From: Acidilobaceae archaeon
GTDB lineage: Archaea > Thermoproteota > Thermoprotei_A > Sulfolobales > Acidilobaceae
Length of the DNA stretch: 50,082 nt
NCBI GenBank assembly: GCA_027082825.1
Contig: JALWTO010000032.1
Coordinates: 4,792 to 54,873, forward strand
Reading direction: 5' to 3'
Positions within the stretch are counted from its first letter, which is position 1. The number at the start of each line of letters is the position of its first letter. Below the pieces are notes generated by a model, which worked only from the letters and a program-made list of their open reading frames with translations, ran no database searches and was not told the origin of the DNA. This document shows, piece by piece, positions 44,013-50,082 of this stretch. Both the position numbers and the translations under genes were made by a program.

Positions 44013-45386
44013 TCACCTCAACCTGTTTTCATCATAATCAACCGGAGGCTTAGATATAAGACCTGTTTCCCATAGCTTCAGATACTTTTCCCTAACCTTT
44101 CCAATTATTTTTTTGGCCCTTTCTAATTCTTCGTCATATGTAGTTGGTCTTCTTGCAAGCCCATGTTCTACAGCCTTAACTGCAACCGCCGCAGCTACTC
44201 TAGGAAAGACCTCCCATTCCTCCATTGTAGGTAGTATATAATCCTCATGAATACCCTTAATCCTTGCAAACTCTGCCACGGCCTCTGCAGCGGCTATTGC
44301 CATATCATCTACTATTGATTTTGCTCTTACATCAAGAACCCCTCTAAACATTGCCGGAAATATTAAGCTATTATTGACCTGATTTGGAAAGTCACTTCTT
44401 CCAGTGGCGACTATCTTTGCTCCGGCCTCCTTGGCTTCCCAAGGCCATATTTCCGGAACAGGATTCGCTTCAGCAAAGACTATAGCGTCTTTTGCCATCT
44501 TGGCTACCCACTCCTTCTTTATAGTCCCTGGTCCTGGTTTACTCGCAGCCACAACAACATCTGCTCCCTCAAGAGCTCCAGCTGGTCCAGTCCCTGGCTT
44601 TAGCCCAGCCCCCTTTGTTTCAATAGCTATCTTATATTTCCATGGATGATTTATCATTAACTTATCTATATCCTCTCTATCAGGATGAAGAACTCCTTTA
44701 CTATCAAGCACAGCTATATTCTCTGCAGGAACTCCATAAGATCTTAAAATCCTATAAAGTGCTATATTAGCCGCTCCAGCACCAAAAAGAATAATCTTTG
44801 ACTTTCTTAGATTCCTTTTTGTCAATATAGATGCATTTATGAGCCCAGCTAATGTAACTGATGCTGTACCTTGCTGATCATCATGCCATACTGGTATTGA
44901 AAGCCTCTTTCTTGCCTCCTCTAATATATGGAAACACTTTGGACTTTCAATATCCTCAAGGTTTATTCCTCCAAAGCTGGGCTCTATGAGTTCTAGAAGT
45001 TCTAAGAACTTCTCAGGGTCTCTAGCTCTATGCACCAAAGGTATTGCATCTACACCACCTAAAAATTTGAATATCAACGCCTTACCTTCCATCACAGGAT
45101 AGGCTGCTTCTGGACCTACCTTTCCCAGACCTAGAACCCTAGTTCCATCGCTCACAACGGCTATCATATTCCAACGACTTGTATATTCAAAACTTCTATC
45201 TGGCTCTTTACTTATCTGTCTACTAGGCTCTGCAACTCCTGGAGTATACCATATAGCGAAATCGTTAAGACGTCTTACAGGGACTTTAGGAATAGTCTCT
45301 ATCTTTCCCTCATAGAATTCATGTAATTTTAAGCTAAGCGAATACCAATCCACTCCTTTTTTCTCAGACAAAACTAGCACCCTCAT
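44013..45386 (-). CDS. NAD(P)-dependent malic enzyme
   Basis: Oxidative decarboxylation of malate to pyruvate. [92 protein letters not shown] and the nucleotide loop [16 protein letters not shown] are all clear. There is no phosphotransacetylase-like C-terminal domain, so it is the short form (about 450 residues). ATG at 45386 lies 15-25 bases past TTTATATCG, a TATA-like box; TTG at 45371, with GAGGGTG before it, is an alternative start. It leads an operon with two GNATs. Confidence 0.95.
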   Translation of the reverse strand: MRVLVLSEKKGVDWYSLSLKLHEFYEGKIETIPKVPVRRLNDFAIWYTPGVAEPSRQISKEPDRSFEYTSRWNMIAVVSDGTRVLGLGKVGPEAAYPVMEGKALIFKFLGGVDAIPLVHRARDPEKFLELLELIEPSFGGINLEDIESPKCFHILEEARKRLSIPVWHDDQQGTASVTLAGLINASILTKRNLRKSKIILFGAGAANIALYRILRSYGVPAENIAVLDSKGVLHPDREDIDKLMINHPWKYKIAIETKGAGLKPGTGPAGALEGADVVVAASKPGPGTIKKEWVAKMAKDAIVFAEANPVPEIWPWEAKEAGAKIVATGRSDFPNQVNNSLIFPAMFRGVLDVRAKSIVDDMAIAAAEAVAEFARIKGIHEDYILPTMEEWEVFPRVAAAVAVKAVEHGLARRPTTYDEELERAKKIIGKVREKYLKLWETGLISKPPVDYDENRLR

Positions 45387-45410
45387 ACCTGCTTGGCGAT
45401 ATAAAATGTG

Positions 45411-45426
45411 TATTGTAGAAACAATA
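45411..45426. promoter_or_regulatory. Inverted repeat upstream of malic enzyme
   Basis: TATTGT-AGAA-ACAATA is a perfect 6-bp inverted repeat just upstream of the minus-strand TATA-like CATTTTATATCG (45400-45410). It would sit on the TFB-recognition element, so it is a candidate operator of the malic enzyme-GNAT unit. The 45387-45583 gap also has AAATTTAAAAATTT near 45476 and, for the second AOR, TATA-like TTTATATG (45552-45559). Confidence 0.3.
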
Positions 45427-45601
45427 TTTGTTTTGCGTACGATAAAAAGATAGAAAAATAAATAAGTTAGATATTAAATTTAAAAATTTTCATCAATTAT
45501 CAAAACTTAAAAACAAATAGAAAGACTGTAAATAATAACAATGATAACACCTTTATATGTCTACCGTTTCTAAGTGACATGACTTGAGGAGGTTACAAAC
45601 A

Positions 45602-47434
45602 TTGAAAGGACTCCATGGAAAGATTCTTTGGATTGATTTGACAAAAAAAGAAGTTAAGAGTATCGAATATGCGAAAGAATGGGCAAGAGACTACATAGGC
45701 GGGAGAGGTCTTGCAATCAGAATTTTATGGGAATATCTTCCTGAGAAGACGGATCCTCTAGGTCCGGAAAATCTTTTGATTCTCGCTGTGGGACCTCTTA
45801 CTGGTCTGCCTTTACCAAGTAGTGGAAAGCTCATCGTTGCAGCTAAAAGCCCACTTACTGGAGGATATGGCGATGGAAATGTTGGTACTATAGCTGCCTT
45901 AGAGCTTAGAAAAAGCGGCCATGATGCCATAGTAATAAAGGGAAAGGCTAAAAGACCGACGATACTTTACATAGAAGATAATAAAGTTGATTTCCTTGAT
46001 GCAGAACATCTTTGGGGGTTAGATACCTGGGCTACTGAGAGAAAACTTAGAGACGAGTTTGGAAAAATGGCAGGTATTTTAGAGATAGGCCCAGCTGGTG
46101 AGAATCTCGTTCGTTTTTCTACAATAATAAGCCAGGAAGGTAGAAGTGGCGGAAGACCTGGAATAGGAGCAGTCATGGGTTCTAAAAAGCTAAAGGCTAT
46201 AATAGTAAGGGGTACCAAAGATTATAACCTATATAATGAAAATGAACTCAGAAAAGTTGGTATCCAAGCATATAAGGATGTCGTTAACAGCAAGAACTAC
46301 AAGTTCTGGATGAGAGAAGGAACCATGGCTACTGTGGATTGGTCGCAGGAGAACAGCGTACTGCCAACATACAACTTTAGAGAAGGGATATTCGACAACT
46401 ATAAGGACATAGATGGACTCAAGATGGAAGAACTTAAGGTGCTACAAAGAGGCTGTCCTAACTGTAACATGACCTGTGGTAATGTAGTTAGAGATCTTGA
46501 AGGAGAGCTTAGTGAACTAGACTATGAGAACGTTGCAATGTTAGGAAGTAATATAGGCTTAGGAGATCTCTCGAAGGTAGCGGTACTCAACAGACTTGCT
46601 GATATGTACGGCATGGACACAATAAGTTTAGGCAGCATTCTTGCCTTTGCAACTGAAGCTAGTGAAAAAGGTTTAATAGAAGAAAAAATAGAATGGGGAG
46701 ACTATAGCAAGTATAAAGACCTTGTAGTTGACATTGCGTTGAGAAGAAATGAACTTGGATTGGTCCTAGCCGAAGGTACAAAAAGAGCGGCAGAAAAAAT
46801 TGGAGGAGGTTCAAAGGACTGGGCTATGAACGTAAAAGGTCTTGAGATAAGTGCTTATGACTGTCATGCAGCACCAGGTATGGCTCTAGCTTATGCAACC
46901 AGTTCAATAGGAGCTCATCATAAAGATGCATGGGTAATAAGCTGGGAAGTACAGACAGACAGATTTGCGTATTCTAAGGACAAAGCTATGAAAGTAGTAG
47001 AGCTTCAAAGAATAAGAGGAGGCTTATTTGAGAGCTTTACTACGTGCAGGTTACCCTGGGTTGAGCTAGGGCTTAACTTGGATTATTATCCGCAATTACT
47101 TTACCTCGCAACAGGGATCAGATATAGCTGGGACGAACTATGGAATGTCGCCGATAGAATCTATTCATTGATAAGGGCTTTCTGGATAAGAGAGTCCGAA
47201 GGATGGAATAGACAAAGAGATCTACCTCCAGCAAGATGGTTTAAAGAACCCTTATCAAGAGGTCCTCTTGCTGGTAAAAAACTTGACATAGAAGGTTTCA
47301 ATAATCTTTTGAATTACTATTACAATATCAGAGGATGGGACAAAAGAGGAGTACCAAGAAAAAGCACACTAGAAAAACTAGGTTTGAATTTTGTTATAGA
47401 GAAACTTGATAACATAATAGGACTTAATCAATAA
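45602..47434 (+). CDS. aor: Aldehyde:ferredoxin oxidoreductase, tungsten type (second paralogue)
   Basis: Second AOR, 610 residues. MKGLHGKILWIDLTKKE, YIGGRGLAIRILWEYL, GPLTGLPLPSSGKLIVAAKSPLTG, GPAGENLVRFSTII and GVGRPG-type GGRPGIGAVMGSKKLKAI are typical. The cluster ligands are in GCPNCNMTCGNVV (Cx2Cx3C) and TTCRLPWVEL near the C-terminus. It resembles the GOR/WOR4-like branch more than the first AOR by feel, but this is not decided. The track's TTG at 45584 overlaps GAGGAGGT; TTG at 45602 is eight bases downstream and begins the family N-terminus. It stands alone, convergent with TFB. Confidence 0.92.
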   Translation: MKGLHGKILWIDLTKKEVKSIEYAKEWARDYIGGRGLAIRILWEYLPEKTDPLGPENLLILAVGPLTGLPLPSSGKLIVAAKSPLTGGYGDGNVGTIAALELRKSGHDAIVIKGKAKRPTILYIEDNKVDFLDAEHLWGLDTWATERKLRDEFGKMAGILEIGPAGENLVRFSTIISQEGRSGGRPGIGAVMGSKKLKAIIVRGTKDYNLYNENELRKVGIQAYKDVVNSKNYKFWMREGTMATVDWSQENSVLPTYNFREGIFDNYKDIDGLKMEELKVLQRGCPNCNMTCGNVVRDLEGELSELDYENVAMLGSNIGLGDLSKVAVLNRLADMYGMDTISLGSILAFATEASEKGLIEEKIEWGDYSKYKDLVVDIALRRNELGLVLAEGTKRAAEKIGGGSKDWAMNVKGLEISAYDCHAAPGMALAYATSSIGAHHKDAWVISWEVQTDRFAYSKDKAMKVVELQRIRGGLFESFTTCRLPWVELGLNLDYYPQLLYLATGIRYSWDELWNVADRIYSLIRAFWIRESEGWNRQRDLPPARWFKEPLSRGPLAGKKLDIEGFNNLLNYYYNIRGWDKRGVPRKSTLEKLGLNFVIEKLDNIIGLNQ

Positions 47435-47440
47435 TCAAAA

Positions 47441-48379
47441 TCAACTGACTGAAAATCTTTCTTCCTCTTGAAGTATTTTTACAATCTCCTTGTATCTGTT
47501 TCTAACTGTTACCTCAGTAACCCCAGCTACTTGAGCTATCTCTTTCTGAGTTTTCCTGAAACCATGTCTCATTGCTGCCAAATAAACTGCCGCTGCTGCA
47601 AGTCCGCTAGGGTCTTTCCCAGCTGTGAGGCCTCTTCTCTTGGCTTTCCTAACAACCTGAATTGCCTCGGCTGCCAGGTAATCAGGAAGGCCTAATTCGC
47701 TTATTATCCTTGATATAAATTGTTCAGGCTCTATTACAGGTATTCTAAGGTCCAAATCCCTCACAAGAAGCCTATAACATTTGGCACCCTCTCTCTTAGC
47801 CTCAGCCCCCTTTGTTCTTAAAATAGTTGCCATTTCATCAAGTGTACATGGAATTTTCTGCCTTCTGCATGCAGCATAAAGTGCTGCTGCCACGATACTC
47901 TCTATGCTCCTCCCTCTTGTCAAACCTTTATGTGCAGCTTCCCTGTATATTTTTGCTGCATCTTCCTTAACAGAATTGGGGAGTTCTAGAGTTGAAACAA
48001 ACTCGTCGAGAACCCTAAGGGCTTGGTTTATATTCTTTTCAATTCCAGGTTCACTTCTAGCGATTAGGCCTCTTCTAACTCCCTGAAGCATACTTAACCT
48101 ACTTCCAAGACCTCTTATTCTTTTGGCTCCAGTTGCCTTAGGAGGCGTGAGATCAACTCTTGAGCCAAAATCAGGTTTTGCATATGTTAGGGGGTTTCCT
48201 ACTCTAGACCTAGTCTGTTTCTCTTCTGCATTATAAGCTCTCCACTCGGGTTCTTCACCTATAACACCCTCCTCTATAACCTCTCCAGTCTCTTTACAAA
48301 TTTTCATTCCTTTGGCATGATCATATACTATAGAACCTGGTGGACATTCAATTTTCTTCTTCTTTTTCTCCTCGACCAC
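47441..48379 (-). CDS. tfb: Transcription initiation factor B (TFB)
   Basis: Archaeal TFIIB homologue, which recruits RNA polymerase at TATA-box promoters. The zinc ribbon is reduced: ECPPGSIVYDHAKGMKICKETGEV has one cysteine per half instead of two, as in Sulfolobus-type TFB. The linker (EWRAYNAEEKQTRSRVGNPL) is conserved; the following segment, GSRVDLTPPKATGAKRIRGLGSRLSMLQG, is shorter and diverges from the usual B-linker with its RKWQ motif. Two cyclin repeats follow (GRSIESIVAAALYAACRRQK and DPSGLAAAAVYLAAMRHGFR), ending with a canonical HTH-like VAGVTEVTVRNRYKEI. GTG start, basic leader (VEEKKKKK). Confidence 0.94.
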   Translation of the reverse strand: MVEEKKKKKIECPPGSIVYDHAKGMKICKETGEVIEEGVIGEEPEWRAYNAEEKQTRSRVGNPLTYAKPDFGSRVDLTPPKATGAKRIRGLGSRLSMLQGVRRGLIARSEPGIEKNINQALRVLDEFVSTLELPNSVKEDAAKIYREAAHKGLTRGRSIESIVAAALYAACRRQKIPCTLDEMATILRTKGAEAKREGAKCYRLLVRDLDLRIPVIEPEQFISRIISELGLPDYLAAEAIQVVRKAKRRGLTAGKDPSGLAAAAVYLAAMRHGFRKTQKEIAQVAGVTEVTVRNRYKEIVKILQEEERFSVS

Positions 48380-48405
48380 TGTTCAGCCCCCTTTAATTAT
48401 TTTTA

Positions 48406-48453
48406 CCCCCAGAACTGGGGGCGTAGCATTTATATACATGTAAAGCTTAGCTT
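48406..48453 (-). promoter_or_regulatory. TFB promoter with two inverted repeats
   Basis: On the minus strand the TATA-like TATATAAATG (48426-48437) is flanked upstream by AAGCT-A-AGCTT (48443-48453) and downstream by CCCCCAG-TT-CTGGGGG (48406-48421). The second repeat is at the predicted transcription start, about 25 bases past the TATA box, and is GC-pure in an AT-rich gap. The gene's own product or another repressor could bind there. Confidence 0.5.
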
Positions 48454-48468
48454 AAAAACTTTTCGATT

Positions 48469-49434
48469 TCATTTCATCAACTTGACCTCGGTTCCTGGAG
48501 CATTAATATTTGCTACAAACATTTTTTCAGCTAGATTAGACAACCTGTTCTGAACAGCATCTGGGTCGGCACAGAGCGCAATAACACAACCCCCTCTTCC
48601 AGCTCCTGTCAACTTTGAGCCTATACAACCACTTTTTCTTAATTCAAAAATCACTCTTTCCAACTCAAAACTACTAACACCTATAACATAAAGAAGACCT
48701 TGATTTAAGTTCATCAACTCTCCTAGACTGAGAACATCTCCTTTTTCTAAGAGCTTCATAGCTTTCTCTACAAGAGTACCAGCTGCCTTGTATACATGTC
48801 TTAGTATATCCCAACGTCTTTCGGCAAGATCTAGAACAGATTGAACAACCTCTCCTGTGTTTCTTTTAGATCTTGTACAGGCTATAAGAAGAGGTAGTTC
48901 CTTGTTCTCTTCAATGACTAATCTTCTAAATTCTTTGTCTTTCTGATAAAGTATCGTTCCTCCATATACAACGATAGCACTGTCTATTCCACTTGGATTT
49001 TTATGAACAAGCCTCTCAAGCTCATTAGTTAAGAGAAAAAGTTCATCTCTACTTAATTCATCTCCTAGATACATCGAGAGGGCGGAGATAAACGATGCTG
49101 CTGAAGATGCGCTAGAGCCTAATCCTGCTGCTGATGGCAGATCTCCTGAGATCACGGCCTCAAAGGGCTTCAAAAATAAACCTTTTTCCTCTAACAGTTC
49201 AAGAGCCTTTATAAAATGAATTAACAAATTGCTTCCATTAGCTCTAAAATCTTCAGTCACCTTCAAGGAAGCATTCAAAGCTGTACTCCTAATGATTGAA
49301 GGCCATGAATTTCTAGGCTTTAAAATGACCTTAGTTCTAAGATTTATCGCAGTGGCTATAGCTGGACATCCTTTGACAACAAAATGTTCTCCAAAAAGTA
49401 TTACCTTTCCAGGACTGGAGCTAATTATCCTCAT
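48469..49434 (-). CDS. mvk: Mevalonate kinase
   Basis: GHMP kinase phosphorylating mevalonate for isoprenoid lipids. SSPGKVILFGEHFVVKGCPAIATAINLRT and the phosphate loop DLPSAAGLGSSASSAASFISAL are diagnostic, and NPSGIDSAIVVYGG with a conserved Asp and GSKLTGAGRGGCVIAL follow. ATG at 49434 overlaps the end of the DHPS-like gene by 14 bases, so the two are translationally linked. Length 321 is normal. It lies downstream of the methanopterin-related gene rather than near other mevalonate genes, as far as the window shows. Confidence 0.93.
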   Translation of the reverse strand: MRIISSSPGKVILFGEHFVVKGCPAIATAINLRTKVILKPRNSWPSIIRSTALNASLKVTEDFRANGSNLLIHFIKALELLEEKGLFLKPFEAVISGDLPSAAGLGSSASSAASFISALSMYLGDELSRDELFLLTNELERLVHKNPSGIDSAIVVYGGTILYQKDKEFRRLVIEENKELPLLIACTRSKRNTGEVVQSVLDLAERRWDILRHVYKAAGTLVEKAMKLLEKGDVLSLGELMNLNQGLLYVIGVSSFELERVIFELRKSGCIGSKLTGAGRGGCVIALCADPDAVQNRLSNLAEKMFVANINAPGTEVKLMK

Positions 49435-50082
49435 CTTCCCATGGCACCTCTAAGAGTGGTTCATCCTGTGAATAGGTCTTTCCTAACTTTAGAGCCAACT
49501 CAGCCTTATGAAGCTCATAACCAAGATATGCCGCATGCTCCTTTGTTATCTCAGCCCTCTTTACAACCTCCCTAGCTAGGCTAAGACCGTTATCCGACTC
49601 TAATCTAAAAACTTCTTTAGCACCCTTAAATTCTACAATTATCATCCTTCGATTATGATCAACATCTATAATAAAATATCCAGCTTTATCCAAAACAGGA
49701 CCTCTTGGCTTAATCTTTTTGCCTGGAGAAAGTCGTGGAGGGGGTGGAGGCACGTTCTGCTTTAGAACAAGAAGTCTACTGTAAAGTCCTTTCTCCGTCT
49801 CACCTCTTCTCCATGCCTCTGAGGCAAGCCTTAATGCTTCTTTAGCCTCTGAAACCTCATGAACGCTTTTGTAACTATCCATTACAACAGAGTAAAGGCT
49901 TACACCAAGTTCTACAGCTATTAATGCAAGAAGTGCGTGTAATCCGTGTGTGTCTGCCTCAATTTCTTCAATAACATTTGCAGCTGAAAAAAGTAAAGGT
50001 GTTTTTATTTTTAAATATTTTTTATACCTAGCTAGACTGCCAACAAGCCCGAACAAAGGAAGGTCAAGAACCGGATCAATAA
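49421..50082 (-). CDS. Dihydropteroate synthase-related protein (C-terminal part)
   Basis: Partial: the frame is open to the window end, so the start lies beyond 50082. The first visible residues, IDPVLDLPLFGLVGSLARYKK, are like the DPVLDPP..G...SLxRY segment of archaeal dihydropteroate synthase-like proteins, and ETDTHGL-type EIEADTHGLHALLALIAVELGVSLYSV follows. The C-terminal domain (DKAGYFIIDVDHNRRMIIVEF) matches the DUF4346-type extension of that family. The role is inferred to be pterin handling in methanopterin-type cofactor synthesis. A proline run (PPPPPR) links the two parts. The stop overlaps the start of mevalonate kinase. Confidence 0.8.
   Translation of the reverse strand, partial: IDPVLDLPLFGLVGSLARYKKYLKIKTPLLFSAANVIEEIEADTHGLHALLALIAVELGVSLYSVVMDSYKSVHEVSEAKEALRLASEAWRRGETEKGLYSRLLVLKQNVPPPPPRLSPGKKIKPRGPVLDKAGYFIIDVDHNRRMIIVEFKGAKEVFRLESDNGLSLAREVVKRAEITKEHAAYLGYELHKAELALKLGKTYSQDEPLLEVPWEDEDN

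Noticed and set aside
47441-48379. TFB with a zinc ribbon missing two cysteines as a novel variant
   Set aside because: Sulfolobus-type TFB has the same CPPxxI..ICxETGEV pattern, so this is a crenarchaeal trait.
1-50082. tRNA, rRNA, CRISPR arrays, insertion sequences or integrase genes
   Set aside because: I looked through all gaps on both strands and saw no tRNA arms, no regular repeats and no transposase motif; a tRNA scan would settle this.

Overview
This window comes from a hyperthermophilic archaeon of crenarchaeal (Thermoproteota) type. The evidence is a full-length one-polypeptide reverse gyrase, a TFB whose zinc ribbon keeps only two cysteines as in Sulfolobus-type TFB, an A-type ATP synthase, mevalonate kinase, a ribofuranosylaminobenzene-phosphate synthase and a DHPS-like protein of the methanopterin pathway, two tungsten-type aldehyde ferredoxin oxidoreductases, and an MCM-free but otherwise archaeal gene complement with TATA-box promoters. 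Translation looks mixed: first genes of units often lie directly at a predicted transcription start, while internal genes carry GAGGTGA-type ribosome sites that overlap the upstream stop codon. GTG and TTG starts are common. I cannot name a genus.

Layout. 1-312: 5' part of an OsmC-family gene. 423-5824: phosphate region, an AbrB-PhoU regulator divergent from pstSCAB-phoU. 5864-14053: amino-acid/peptide region with a class III aminotransferase, an amidohydrolase, a peptide-type ABC transporter (binding protein and two permeases, no ATPases), an Lrp regulator and a membrane-anchored BPL_N-type protein. 14209-17191: pdxST and an ammonium transporter. 17461-20206: tightly overlapped DUF169 / C_GCAxxG_C_C / disulfide-reductase operon. 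20208-23796: two divergent acyl-CoA ligases. 23868-24520: a decayed HEPN-MNT toxin-antitoxin locus that the ORF track misses. 24535-30194: thiC, a UbiA-type prenyltransferase, a first AOR and homoserine dehydrogenase. 30261-34883: small hypothetical proteins, an M42 peptidase, glycerate kinase and an SDR. 34993-39273: stalk subunits of the A-type ATP synthase in two opposite blocks (H-C and F-E) around a methanopterin gene, an RHH regulator and an ASCH protein. 39403-50082: reverse gyrase, malic enzyme with two GNATs, a second AOR, TFB, mevalonate kinase and a partial DHPS-like gene.

How it fits together. The genes suggest a peptide/amino-acid-using heterotroph: import of peptides, PLP supply (pdxST) for transamination, aldehyde oxidation by tungsten enzymes, CoA activation of acids and malic enzyme for pyruvate/malate balance. 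The most interesting regulatory signal is a nearly identical palindrome, AATAACC-N-GGTTATT, in front of both pdxST and thiC, which suggests one regulator for two cofactor pathways. The most interesting gene set without an assigned role is the DUF169 / C_GCAxxG_C_C / disulfide-reductase operon. The ATP synthase subunit C gene appears to start at a CTG codon.
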